Positions 1-10,481 are shown, counted from the stretch's first letter. The stretch: DNA of 64,000 nucleotides from Ceriagrion tenellum (GCA_963169105.1 OY720637.1:55698964-55762963), one strand, 5' to 3'. Program-made: numbers and translations. Notes: generated by a model not told the origin, from the sequence alone.

Positions 1-1194
1 GAATTTTATGCATGAGGAAAAACGAAAGCAAGTGACGGTCTCCAATAAAATTTAAGTCGTACCGCTGGTTTTGCCATGGAGAGACTTTTCAGGTAGTTTC
101 CAATGAGCCAGGTGATTTTAATTTTTTTATTTCCGCTAATTGAATCATCATGTTGCACTGTGGCAATAAAACTCATCATTATTTATTGATAAATCAAAAT
201 ATATAATAATAATTGGAGCTTTGGTTCGCCACAAAAATCAAAATGCCAGCGACAATAAAAGGATCAACAGCTTTAATTATAATCTTGAAAAATTTTGGGT
301 ATTGATTGGTAATTATGATCTTAACCTTCTATTGAATGTATATAATTTCAAAGTTTTTTTCTATGTATCTGATATTCTTTGATTATATCTTTTGCTATTC
401 CACAATTCACTTCAAAATGATTTCTTTTCCGCGGTTTTCTTCCCATTCCCTTTTCCTGCTTTCTTCGAATTTCCCAAATTCACCTCTCTTCCTCTTTTAC
501 CCAATCGATTCTCCACCTTCCCATCTCTGTCCATCCAATTCACTTTTCCTTCCCTCTCGAAGCCGACATCTCCGAATCATTGGTCCTCCTTTACAAAGCC
601 CAGCTTTCCGAGAATTTGCAACATTGCGACACACGCCTTAAGTCTTCATTCCTTCTGCACACACGTTGTTTATTATGATCACCAATCCAGTTCTTCCTTC
701 AACATCTGCTTTTTCTAATTGATTCCATTCAAATGATTCGTAATTTCATGATGATTAATTTGAATAATTCTTCTCACGCGAGAACAGTAAGGATGACTGC
801 CAAGAGAAAATGAAGAGAATGGCTTGAATATTCGTATTTTTACGTCATTACTTCAAAGAGGAATTACCATAAAAATTGTTTTCTTTTTCAATAATTGCCA
901 CCTTCCTGCATTATGGGTAATATAAATAATTTTATCGGCATCTACCCCTCTTTATGAACATCAATTAGTAGGATCTAGTTTCAGAAATTACCCAAATATT
1001 GATCATCAAAATATCTCATGACAAAAAATTCCATTCAATTTTTCCGTGTTATCCGTCAATTATTCCTTTCCATTACCTAACTTGATCATTCATTTTCACT
1101 GATCACAATAGCGCCCAATAAATTTCGAGATTTATGTAAAAGCAACGATATGCAGATTTTATTCACGAACAAGATACATAAAATTATACGATAT
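1..1194. other. AT-rich non-coding stretch, no gene seen
   Basis: No reading frame here resembles a known protein. The two overlapping short frames at about 336-718 are rich in S, F and P and look like chance openings in pyrimidine-rich DNA. No RNA gene or clear repeat was recognised. The last bases (1186-1194) carry ATACGATAT, which recurs at 3765-3773 on the other side of the Penelope-like element and may be its target-site duplication. Confidence 0.6.
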
Positions 1195-1201
1195 CAAAAA
1201 T

Positions 1202-1406
1202 AAATGAGTCTCCAATGGCCGTAAAAAATGGTACCACTCGACAAACATGCAACCAAACAACACTTACTATGTTGGTTTGCGGGAATAGGGATTCCACAGC
1301 AGGGACCAACCACAGCCTCTCTATCAGAATACCCTCCTGTGATGGTTTACGGGAATGTTACTTCCTCGCCAGTGACCACCACAGACACGCACACACTCAA
1401 CCCAAT
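1202..1406 (+). repeat. Left copy of PLE terminal repeat (inverted relative to right copy)
   Basis: Begins AATGAGTCTCCAATGGCCGT and runs to about CACACTCAACCC. The reverse complement of 3507-3714 matches it almost base for base, with roughly 14 differences over about 205 bases by eye, so the two copies are about 93 percent alike. Similarity stops where the left copy reads into CAATTTGG and the right copy into AAATGGTG. No hammerhead-like core was found in this repeat. Confidence 0.85.
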
Positions 1407-1408
1407 TT

Positions 1409-1510
1409 GGATTCTTTTCGAGGGCTAATGGGACCCTGATAAGGATGCCTGGGTTATAACCTGAGATCCTTCATAGGGCTAATGGGACCCTACTAAGGAT
1501 GCCTGGTTAT
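1409..1510. repeat. Two-copy tandem repeat of about 48 bp in PLE 3' region
   Basis: Copies at about 1409-1457 and 1463-1510 share AGGGCTAATGGGACCCT followed by AAGGATGCCTGG and a TTAT end. They differ at a few positions. They sit just inside the left terminal repeat, downstream of the endonuclease region on the element's strand, so they belong to the PLE 3' untranslated part. Confidence 0.75.
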
Positions 1511-1539
1511 TTCCACAATCACACTCACAAGCACTCAAA

Positions 1540-2049
1540 TTACTCACTCACACACACAGACGGGCCCAACTTCTGGGAGAAATCGCTCAAAAAGAGCGTG
1601 GTCAAAACATAAACCCAAAGACAAACGAGGGTGAGCGTCGGATACGCGTATTTTGGCCACAAGGTGGCCCTCTTCAGCGAGCTGAAGGGAAAAGCGCTTG
1701 CAACACGAGGTTGTAAGTGAACAAAAGGCGAGGACAGCGTGGAATAAATACTGAAGGGACAAAAAAGGGGGGAGGGAGAAGGGAAACCAATGGGTGTTGA
1801 AGAGAGCAAAAAGCATTGGGGGATAGCGGAGAAGGGGGGAGGGTGGTGAAGAGAAGTGCAGGGAGGGGTGGGGGAGGAGAGAATGGCGGGTGGCGAGTGA
1901 AGGCAAGTGGCCGTTGAGGGGGGGTGAGGAATTAACAAACTAAAACTAAATATCAAAACAAACCGTCCGGTGATGTAAAGCACGGGGATAACAACCAAAA
2001 CTTAAATTTGAAACTAAACTGACAGTTTATGGATGAGAGTAACGAGAAA
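1540..2049. other. Non-coding 3' part of PLE with purine-rich core
   Basis: Lies between the endonuclease region and the tandem repeat. Positions 1740-1935 on the plus strand are strongly purine-rich, with many GGGGGAG and GAAGGG words, so the minus strand is open in two frames that encode only P/S/L-rich sequence. I regard those frames as chance. The purine-rich piece may be part of the element or a secondary insertion. Confidence 0.4.
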
Positions 2050-2673
2050 TTACGTGAAATATACAGAAGGAGAAACATCTAAGTCCATAATAGAAAATAA
2101 TGGAGAGTAAGAAATCGGCCCTCTGTCACTGTTTACTAGGTTTCTTCTGAGTTTGTTTATGTATAAACTTTCATAAGCGGCAAGTAAATGATTATCTGCT
2201 AGTTTAATGAGTTGTAGGTTGTGTTCCGATGTTTCGCATTCTGTGTCGAGTAAGTGTTGTGCGATACTGGATTTTTCGGGTCGGTTGTATTTGAAATGTG
2301 CCATAAGTTCTTTAAATCTGGATTTAATGCTTCTACGTGTTTGCACTACGGATGCAAAATCACATGATGAGCAAGATATTTAATATATGCCGGATTTATT
2401 GATTCTGTCTATTTTATCTTTAGTGTTCCCCAATAAGTGTTTTAGTTTGTTATGATTACTAAAAGAAATCTTTGTGTTAACCGTCTTAAATATCTCTTCC
2501 AGACCTTTTGTGATTTTCGGGTGGTAGGGAAGTTTAATATAGCGCACCGGTTCAACTTTTGTTAGCGTGGTGGAATTCTGTAAGAGTCTCATAAAATTGG
2601 GTTTTTTCACAATATTTTCGGTTACAGATTCTTTAAAGCCGTTTAATTTTGCAATGCGCTTAATGTTATTCAA
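2050..2673 (-). pseudogene. PLE GIY-YIG endonuclease domain, interrupted by one in-frame stop
   Basis: C-terminal endonuclease half of the PLE protein, which in live elements nicks target DNA for primed reverse transcription. The first open piece (2673-2380) carries the linker between RT and endonuclease and ends in K-S-G-I-Y, the GIY motif, directly followed by a TAA stop at 2382-2380. Reading continues in the same frame without a shift through a C-S-S-C zinc-knuckle-like pair and V-V-Q-T-R-R-S (the usual YIG-Q-T-G-R-S position, with YIG lost), then S-S-I-A-Q-H-L-L and A-A-Y-E-S-L-Y-I, where the glutamate corresponds to the catalytic acid. It finishes with N-S-D-R-G-P-I and S-P-L-F, a typical PLE ending, and a stop at 2052-2050. 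One base change could explain the stop after GIY. The region is non-functional as it stands. Confidence 0.85.
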
Positions 2674-2689
2674 CTATTTGAGTGATTAT

Positions 2690-3510
2690 TCTTGCCAAAT
2701 GGGATACTAACCAAGCGATTGACAAGTGCAGGAAAAGAAGCGAGCTTACTGCTGTTGTGAACAAATGAATCAGAATGAATGTAATTATTGGTATGTGTGG
2801 GCTTGCGGTAGATGTCAAATTTCTATTTTTTTACCGTTTATAGTCAGCAGAAGATCTAGAAAAGGGAGTTGGTGGTTATTTTCTGTTTCGTACGTGAATT
2901 TAATGGAGGGAAATAAACTATTTAGATCACAAACGAATTGTTTTGAATCGTACTTTTTTGAATCAAAGATAGAAAAAATGTCATCAACATATCTAAAATA
3001 GACCATTGGGAAGTAGTTAAACGTGCTTTTAAAGGTATTCTCAAAATGGGTCATAAAAATATTGGCTAAAAATGGGGGTAGGGAGTTACCCATAGCTGTG
3101 CCGAATTCTTGTTTATAAAAATTACCATGGATAACAAAGAAATTTTGGCCCATCACTAGATTAGTGAGTCTAATATATTCGCCTATTTTCTTAACATCGA
3201 TGATTAGGGAAATCAACCAATCTTTTAATGAATTAACGGCTATATCTATTGGCACATTTGGGAATAAATGTAGCATCAAATGATACCATTATTTCTCCCT
3301 CAGTAAGCATATAGTCTTTAATTTTGTTAACAAGTCCAAGTTATTCTTAAGAGATTGGGGGATTTTCTTTGAAATTGTAACTCAGAGTATTGATTTATGA
3401 ACCATTTTGACAAGAGATAAGTTAGAGAGTCTACTCCGGAAACTAATGGCCTCATGGGGCAACCATCTTTATGAATTTTTGGGAGGCAACATAATCTAGG
3501 TAACACCATT
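2690..3510 (-). pseudogene. PLE reverse transcriptase domain, frameshifted and N-truncated
   Basis: Reverse transcriptase core of the Penelope-like element. In order on the minus strand: LPKIHKDGCPMRPLVSG (the PLE PKIH motif, about 3490-3440); a short palm A region V-S-F-D-A near 3290, after which the frame shifts; F-P-N-V-P-I-D continuing palm A; QEFGTAMGNSLPPFLANIF (palm B, about 3120-3050); Y-V-D-D at 2991-2980, the catalytic palm C aspartates, intact; and QLPFLDLLL (about 2850). A second frame change near 2820 leads into IYRKPTHTNNYIHSDS, a conserved PLE segment, and a third near 2690 leads into the linker of the endonuclease half. Everything upstream of PKIH is absent, so this copy is 5'-truncated. 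The family assignment is firm. Activity is excluded. Confidence 0.88.
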
Positions 3511-3714
3511 TGGTTGAGTGTGAGCGTGTCTGTAGTGGTCACTGGCGAGGAAGTAACATTCCCGTACACCATCACAGGAGGGTATTCTGGTAGAGAGGCT
3601 GTGGTTGGTCCCTGCTATGGAATCCCCATTCCCGCAAACCAACACAGTAAGTGTTGTTTGGTTGCATGTTTGACGAGTGGTGCTATTGTTTACGGCCATT
3701 GGAGACTCATTTAC
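3507..3714 (-). repeat. Right copy of PLE terminal repeat
   Basis: Reverse-complement partner of 1202-1406. On the element's strand this copy precedes the reverse transcriptase remnant. Part of it is read in frame with the PKIH motif (the open frame beginning at 3575), which shows that the repeat was fused to a truncated coding region. About 50 further bases (3715-3764) separate it from the candidate target-site word. Confidence 0.85.
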
Positions 3715-4077
3715 TTTTGCTACCTTGAGAGGCCGTACAGCTCAATTTCCCTTGATTTAAAATGATACGATATTACAATTTCATACGAAAACTGATCGAT
3801 ATTTCTGTTGTAGTCACTATTGTTGCTCACAAAAGCGCGTACATCCAATACCTTTCCTGTCCAAAAAAAATAAAAAAGCCATCTCCACTAACTTGGGATG
3901 CCATTTGATGATTAAAGTCCTTAGGTTAGTCTAGAAAGCATTCCTGTCGCAAGGTTATTCCTTTCTAATTAAAATTTCTTGCCACTCATCTACAGTGAAC
4001 TGAAAGAGGAGGAAATATGAGAAAATGAGACCATAAAGTTGGTGTGGACGAAAAATTACAGAAGGAATTTAATTTTT

Positions 4078-4715
4078 AGTATTCTACCGGTTAAGGTCGG
4101 TTTTGATGAAAGTCGGAGTATCTCCTCCCGGTTTTCTACACCTTCAGCTGCCTATCTACCGCTAGTGTTTCCGTTTTCGCTTCGGCCTACGATCTAATCC
4201 TATTCTCTTTTTTCCCCTTCCCCGCTTGCTCAGCACCCTTCCCTCTATCACATTCTTGAGCAAGTCATAGCCTCATATTACATCCTCCAGCCACCTACTC
4301 TGCCAATCTTGAATTTCATTCAAAAGTTTCCTTTCCTCGCCCAATGTCTCAAGCACTTCCTCGTTAGTCTTCATCTCCATCCACCTAACTTTCTCCACCC
4401 TTCTCCGCACCCACATAATAAATTTCTCGTCCTCCTTTCTGAAGGTCTACGTTTCTGCCCCATACAATGCTACGCTCCATGACAAGCTCTTCATCAGCCT
4501 CTTCTTCACACCCTTACCCAAGGTCCCCGTCATCAGCTACCTTCTATTACTAAACGCCTCCTTAGCGAGCGCTATTCTCTTCCGCATGTCTTTGCTACTA
4601 TGCCCGTTTTCTTCTAGCGTACAACCTAAGTAACTAATATGTTCTAGTTGCTCGAGTTTGATCGACTTCAGTGACCAGCCTGAAGGACTGCGAACCAAAA
4701 TCTTAATGCATAGTA
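4078..4715 (-). pseudogene. LINE (non-LTR) retrotransposon C-terminal ORF fragment, family A
   Basis: Reading the minus strand gives the C-terminal end of a LINE pol protein: L-E-Q-L-E-H-I-S-Y-L-G-C-T-L, then RKRIALAKEAFSNRR, LMTGTLGKGVKKRLMKSL, WSVALYGAET, a W-V-R-R-R-V-E-K-V-R-W stretch, TNEEVLETLGEERKLLNEI, R-W-L-E-D-V-I and N-V-I-E-G-R-V. These follow the reverse transcriptase palm in many animal LINEs. Several stops interrupt it, for example after SNRR and after GAET. The 3' end, about 4078-4150, has TCTACCGGTTAAGGTCGGTT, shared with the copies at 19.7 kb and 21.9 kb. The 5' part is missing, as usual for LINE insertions. The clade cannot be fixed by eye. Confidence 0.85.
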
Positions 4716-4740
4716 TAGTAAAAAAAAACTATCTACGAGT

Positions 4741-4903
4741 ACGGATGTAGAGAAGCGAGGAAGGTTAAGAAAGAAAACGGGTTTTAAGGAAGGGATGAAA
4801 AGGGTATATCGTGGATTGAAGCGAGAAAGAAAATACAAGATGCAGATAGGACCCTGATAGTGTAGAAAACCGGGAGGAGTTTCTCTGACTTTCAGGAAAA
4901 CTT
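4741..4903 (+). mobile_element. LINE family A 3'-terminal fragment, opposite orientation to its neighbour
   Basis: Plus-strand sequence resembles the reverse complement of 4078-4250. The clearest shared stretch is GTGTAGAAAACCGGGAGGAG, followed by a CTGACTTTCA word. Upstream of it the sequence is rich in AAG and GAA, like the basic C-terminal tail of the neighbouring copy. Only the 3' end is present. It and the 4078-4715 copy lie with their 3' ends pointing outward. Confidence 0.65.
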
Positions 4904-7344
4904 ACGTCATAACGATAGACTACTCAAAAGAAACCACAAACGCGTTTCAATAAAATTTGGTGAATGCAAGCTATTCAAGATGAAATCAAGAAACGTCTCT
5001 TGAGTGTTCAGAAGGATCGCTGCAAGAATATGGGTAAGACGGTAGAGTTTCCGCAATTCAAAATATGCTGAGCAAGAAAGCGTCTGGTTCGCGTTTTGAA
5101 ACCCGGCACCGCACGTGCCTCCAATATGCGGTACTCAAGTCCAAGTATTTGGGCCAAGTGGAGGCAAATGCGATCGGGCGCCTAAGAGACTCTTTTTGCG
5201 AAGAGAAGTGGAATATGTTGACGGCAGAACACGAGAAAAACTTTGCTAGGAGGCACGAATATGAAACAAGTCGAAATGTTGTTCACCCGAAAACATTACA
5301 TAAATGGAACAAACAACACTATTTTTTCCCACCGCGAAAAATGTCAGAAAAACGTAAGCAGCGCGGAATAATCTTGACACGCAGTCAGCACATAAATATT
5401 TGTCACTAATGAACACACAGCAAATTATCCAACGCAATGAAATATATAACTCAAATACTGATGAGACACCCGTAGACAAGATTGCATGCGCTTAAAATTA
5501 CGTAAAATTTAAAAAAAATCGCGTAATCCAAAACGGCTTCTTCAAAGCATACGTCACCGCAGGGTATCGCGTCTCTGCTCTACACATATTTTAACAGCAA
5601 GGCTAATATAATCCTAGTTTACTGTATGCCATTAACGAAACAAAAACTCTTACTCGAAATGTTATTGTGTTTCGTCGAAGTATGATAAATAAGCTCAAGT
5701 TAATATGGCTACGCCTCGCAGTGTAGACAGCGATACCGTTTCGTGACGTTAATACTAGGATTCTCGATGACGCAGTATTTTAATGCTACTAAGGGCATGA
5801 AATTTTTAGCATAATGCATTTCACAAAGCACAATTTTTCCAATATAATTTTTTCACGTATTATTATGAGCATAAAAGTGGAACATAGGGAGTTTTTTTAA
5901 GCTAATCATGACCCCCATCTGAAAATGAGCAAGAATTCACTGTTTTCAAATTAGGACGGATATCTTTATCCATAGAATTGCGAGAGAGACGCAAGGTACT
6001 CGTACACTAAATTACTACCAAACAAAACATTCAGAAAATCTGCATTGCACAAAGAAATTAAGAGAGTCACAAATGTGCTCAAGGATCATTTAGTAGATTT
6101 CACTTGAAGTACGGTAAATATTTTTAAAGAAATAATTCGAGGGAAAAAGTGGCCAGGCGCTGTTGATGGCGCCCCATTAAAACTGACGCGAAAGTCTGAT
6201 TTTTCACTCTTATGAGAAGTATTAGTAGGCAATTACAGGATTAAAAATTAGAAGAAATGAAAGTACTTCTTTCAGTCTAGAAACGAATTTAACACAGATG
6301 TTGGCCACAGTAGCTAGAGAGTCATTTAAAATGAAGCGGTATAACAGATAGTCGAGACAGATTTTAAATTATTAGTGGGCTGAATGGAGTACGTAGATTT
6401 TTAAAACATGTAGCTCAACTAAGCCAGACCTCGAAATGACACAGACGATGTTCGTAGAAACCAAGAAATAAATATAATTACACATATCAGAACGATAAAT
6501 TAGTCAATGTAACTGGATAGTGCAAGAGTGTCTTTTGCATCAATGAGAAAGAAACAGTAAAAGCAAGTAGGTGACTGAAAATTCCTTGAGATCTGAAGCT
6601 TCCATTGAAATCTTACACTTGGAGATCACTTTGGTTGGAGCGAATCGGATATGAAAGGTGGAGAGATGGGAATGGAAATGCAATGACACCGAAAAAATCA
6701 TCTGTGAAAGAGCCATCGAACGAGCTAGTAGATTATGAGGCGAAATTATAAACGTAAATGCATTTTTTTACATTTATTAGGCAGGCCAGTATATCCAAGG
6801 AAGCCAGGATACAGGACAAAGAATCTTCTAGCTACCCTTCCTCGAATTACACAAACAAACATGGCTGATATGAAGATTTTATATACTCACATTATTTAAA
6901 CTTTCACAATGTCGTCAATTGAAAGTCAATGAAACTTTAAAACGGATTAGTTTTAGAATTCCCAAAATTTAGAAATCGCTTCTATTCCCTTGCCGACGGC
7001 CTTAAGTCTTTTCACATACGAAGTCACTTACGAGGAAACTCCCTGAAGTGTTTAATTCCCGATCAGAATTTATCTCTCAGAATATTATGGACACCAAAAC
7101 AAAATGCAGCATGTATTGAGATTGAAAAAGTAACAAAAGTAACTTTTATCCATCAAGTAATCTATCAGAAACGCCAGAAATATATTAAAACTTACTTGCA
7201 CGGCACTGAACCCACGGAAATCACAAATTTATCTCACGAAGTTTTTTGAAACAAAAATGAAATTTTATTCTCGTCTAAGTAAAAAGTTGTGTTTCTTTTT
7301 CTCAGGTGTTTTCTCACTTGGTGGAATTTGCCAAGTAGTGTAAT
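4904..7344. other. Non-coding stretch, no gene recognised
   Basis: About 2.4 kb without a convincing gene. A 114-residue open frame at 5065-5409 (plus) is basic and has no recognisable motif. A shorter frame lies antisense to it. The remainder is AT-rich with no long open frame, tandem array or terminal inverted repeat that I could identify. Confidence 0.5.
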
Positions 7345-7495
7345 TGAAAAGACTAACATAATTATTCCACATGCATTTATTATATGAGGACATGGTTTCG
7401 ACGGGGCACACCATCATCTAGTTATGATGACGTGGCACGTCGAAACCAAGGTCGTCTTTTAAAAAATGTATGTGGACTAACTAAATTAATTTTTT
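7345..7495. repeat. Foldback element with two outward-facing hammerhead-like cores
   Basis: Two imperfect inverted arms of about 68 bases (about 7351-7418 and 7424-7490) meet almost without a spacer. The right arm, read plus, has ATGATGACGTGGCACGTC then GAAACCAAGGTC. GACGT-GGC-ACGTC is a perfect five-pair hairpin directly before GAAAC, and CC-AA-GG-TC follows, as expected for a tiny stem III and a TH cleavage site. The left arm, read minus, has GATGATGGTGTGCCCCGTC, then GAAACCATGTCC. Both arms continue outward to ATGTGGA. The first bases of the CTGATGA box are changed in both arms because the centres nearly overlap. The ribozyme relationship is inference from the core pattern. Confidence 0.55.
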
Positions 7496-7613
7496 CATCA
7501 GCAAATTATGTACCTCAAGACAATTATGGTAATCAGAAATTGATGATAGATAATTTCAAGATGACCAAAAACGAGTAAAGCTCAAAAACGAAGAATGAAC
7601 ACAGAATAACGCT

Positions 7614-8060
7614 TCATTCCCCATGAACGAGGATTCTGGGCCCCACGAACCACGAACGCTCCCGGGCAAACACGATCACGGGAATAGTTCCGGAAACGGA
7701 AAGAGTCAAACGAAAACAAACACAAGGCATCCATAGGAAAAAGAACTGAAAAGGCAAAAAAATGGAGGGACGGAAGATAGCGCTTGTGTGGGGAGGGTGA
7801 GCAACGCGGAGGAGACATTCCGGGGTCGTCCAGGTGAACATGAAAAAAAGAACTCCCGAGGAGCTTGGTGGAGGAGGTGGAGGAAAGGGGATGAATGGGT
7901 GAGGAAGTGGGGGAGGTGGTAGGGGAGGAAAAAGTAGAACAGTGTGGGTGAGGGGAAGGTGGTGAAGACGACATCGGAATGCGAGAGGAGGCGCGGAGAA
8001 CGAGAAAAAGGAATTCAAGGAGAAGCGAAGGAAAGTCCCCACGGTCACCAACCGATTCTT
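7614..8060. other. Purine-rich, strand-asymmetric stretch
   Basis: The plus strand is dominated by G and A, for example GGAGGTGGAGGAAAGGGG near 7870 and similar words through 7960. This produces long minus-strand frames composed largely of S, P, F and L, which I do not accept as genes. A few CG dinucleotides occur toward the right end (about 8040-8100). Confidence 0.5.
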
Positions 8061-8145
8061 AGCGCACGCCCAAGAGTTCGACGAGTAAGCGTCGCTACAT
8101 TTACGATTTTGGAGGGCGGGGGAGTAAATTTTTAAGGCGGTACGA

Positions 8146-8543
8146 GTGGTTACAATTTACTTACAGACTTGCGAGAAACTTGTCAAACTTATTCTAATTA
8201 GTGATATCTATTGGTAAAAGGGGAAGAAATTGCATCATATTTTTATGGATTATTGGCCCTGCAAAGTTTATTTTTGACACGAAGCCTTATGGAATATGAC
8301 ATATTTTCCGTAAAAAGTCATAATAACAAATATCATTTAGAGGGAAATGATTAAAGAAAAGTGGCACAAGTGGTCATTGTTTATGGACAGATTTTCGTGA
8401 AACTTGGCATACTTATTCTAATTAGTAAGACCTCTTGGTAAAAGTGAAAAAAATTGCTTCATAACTTTATGGATTGTTGGCAATTCAATGATTTTATTAC
8501 CACCAAGCCTAGTAAAACATGATATAGTTTTCGTAAAAATTCG
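8146..8543. repeat. Diverged tandem duplication, about 224-bp period
   Basis: Copies at about 8146-8318 and 8370-8543. Shared landmarks in the same order are CTTATTCTAATTAGT, TTGGTAAAAG, TTTATGGATT, TTGG and an ending CGTAAAAA. By eye the copies differ at about a quarter of positions, so the duplication is old. No coding potential is seen. Confidence 0.7.
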
Positions 8544-9129
8544 ATTTTATTTCAAATAATAAATAAAACATTTTGCTACCAATATGATTACTAACAAATA
8601 TTAAGGTGCCACATGGGATTCAATATTCAAAAATAACATAATTGAATATAATTGCGCCTAAATTTCGAATCCCGTGTCTAAAACTAGTCAAAACATGCGC
8701 TGATTAAGAAAAATATTTTAGAGCATATTTCTCGCATAAATTCCATTACTGCCGCAATTGTTCCAACGCGTAAACACATGCACTTAAGTTTAATTCACTC
8801 CAAGAATATGTTTTCTGCTAAAGAAATAATTAAACTTTGCTCTAAATAACTCACGTTTACCGCTCGAGCCACGCTAACAGTAGGAGACAGAATTAATATG
8901 AAAAGATTATTCCATACACCCGTAGTCACTCCGGGACCGCCGAAAGCGGGTCTGTACACTGATTACGCTTCTCCTTATAAAACTTCCTTTTTAACTTCGG
9001 ACTCTTCCTCCAAGGATGTGTCTCCCTTCTATAAATCTTTCCATGCCATCTGTACATCCTTCCTTCGGTCACTTCCCACTATCTTTACGTCTCCAAAATG
9101 GAGATTCTCATTCATTGGATGTTCAATCT

Positions 9130-9462
9130 TAAGAGTAGCTGATTGCAGCTCTCCACCCTTTCCTATCTAATGTCAGTTCCCCTACCTCCGGGTACCCCTT
9201 CCCATATACTTTCCTCTTTATTTATGCCATGAACTTATTCATGGGTCTTTCTCTGGGGACTTTTTCCTCGATTTTACCTTCAATTATGTCCTTCACAAAC
9301 CCATTGTGCCTCAGGGTGTGTCCAACCCATCTTGTTCTCCTTTTCTGTATAGTGTTCCATATGGTCTTTTCCTCTTCTACTCTTCTGTACACATCACCAT
9401 TTCTTAATTTGTCCGTCCATTTTATCTTCAGCATCCTCCTCCAGAACCATAATGGAGATTAT
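9130..9462 (-). pseudogene. LINE C-terminal ORF fragment, family B
   Basis: The minus-strand open frame 9434-9222 reads LKIKWTDKLRNGDVYRRVEE, followed by I-Q-K-R-R-T-R-W-V-G-H-T-L-R-H and V-K-D-I-I-E-G-K-I, the standard LINE pol C-terminus. Beyond the frame the sequence continues to an L-T-L-D-R-K-G-W-R-A-A-I-type ending near 9150. The 3' boundary is placed near 9130, where similarity with the copy at 11.9 kb fades after an AATCTTAAGATT-like word. It is truncated at the 5' end near 9462. A second copy of the same family lies 2.4 kb downstream in the same orientation. Confidence 0.85.
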
Positions 9463-10481
9463 ATTAAACAATTATAACCAATTTGAAAAAAACGCATGAG
9501 AGAATCTCACTACTTTACTCCGTAGGGTTTTCCTCACAACGGCCATTTGCGAGATTCGAGAGAATTTTAACAACTCCAACTGTATTTGAAAATAAATATT
9601 AAACTACAACGACATTTAGATATCATTCGGTGAATTAAACATACCTATAATTATTTAAAACTCATTATTCATACTAATAACTCTATTATCTCTTCATTAA
9701 TATAATTTACTAATATATGAGTGAATATACTGATCCTATATCATTATATAATTATGGTGGGGATCGAGTACGTATGGTGACCAGCGTTGGAATTGGAGCA
9801 ATATTACCAATTTTGGAAATTAGGTGTGGAATTCTTATTTATCAATTCATTAATTTGTCCTCCGTAATGGTCCTGGATGGGATTAAGTAACTTAAACAGC
9901 TAAAATTATGGCAATAACTATTTAACTACAGCGACAGTTAAAATACGATTACGGTAATTAAATAATCGTATGGCCATGTAGGATTAGCTATTCCTTTTAA
10001 TCCGTTCCATTATTTCTATCAATTTTTATCTAAGTTTAAACTATCCATTAATATCAATATAATTCCTATTACAATTATTAGAATATACTATGATAATACA
10101 CTCCGGGATCACGTCCTCTCCAGTATGCTCGAAGGTAGGAGAATCCCGCCAAGGTGAGTTTTCACCATCCAAAGTAGTATTTAGCTAAATATATTGCCTA
10201 AAAAACATTAGTATTTTTAATTCAGTACTGGCTTCCGAATAAAGGAGCCCAGGTTTGTATCCTGGTAATGATGGAGATTGTTCAGCGAAATCTCAATCTC
10301 CGCGGTGCAAAGTGGGCAGCTTTTCCAGCGCAACGCTTTGAATGTGCGCCTTTTGTCATAACTAAAAGGTCTCTGTTACCATGACGGGCTGATAAATTTA
10401 AATTGTTAAAAAAACGGTCGTTATTTCTACAATAGCTGTTTTTGGAGGGTATGTCATCAATAAAATTAGGTAACTTTCCTC

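Larger units (their letters stand above)
1195..3764 (-). mobile_element. Penelope-like retroelement remnant (PLE), 5'-truncated, inverted terminal repeats
   Basis: This is a decayed Penelope-like element read on the minus strand. What is seen: a reverse transcriptase region (about 3510-2690) followed by a GIY-YIG endonuclease region (about 2673-2050), the domain order characteristic of PLEs, enclosed by a roughly 205-bp repeat present at both ends in opposite orientation (1202-1406 and 3507-3714). A 9-bp word, ATACGATAT, lies just outside both ends (1186-1194 and 3765-3773) and is a candidate target-site duplication. The coding part is much shorter than an intact PLE protein. The N-terminal portion is missing, and the RT PKIH motif lies almost against the right-hand repeat. 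At least three frame changes and one in-frame stop make it non-functional. PLEs insert through target-primed reverse transcription and often show partial or inverted terminal repeats, so the structure fits the family. The exact element ends are inferred. Confidence 0.85.

Noticed and set aside
336..718. Overlapping plus-strand frames of 101 and 108 residues
   Set aside because: Composed largely of S, F, P and L from pyrimidine-rich DNA, with no motif. Two frames are open at once, which reflects composition.
1540..1998. Minus-strand frames of 152 and 120 residues
   Set aside because: Antisense to a purine-rich tract inside the PLE 3' region. S/P/L-rich and without family features.
5065..5409. 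114-residue basic plus-strand frame
   Set aside because: No recognisable domain, no supporting splice or promoter context, and an antisense frame open over part of it.
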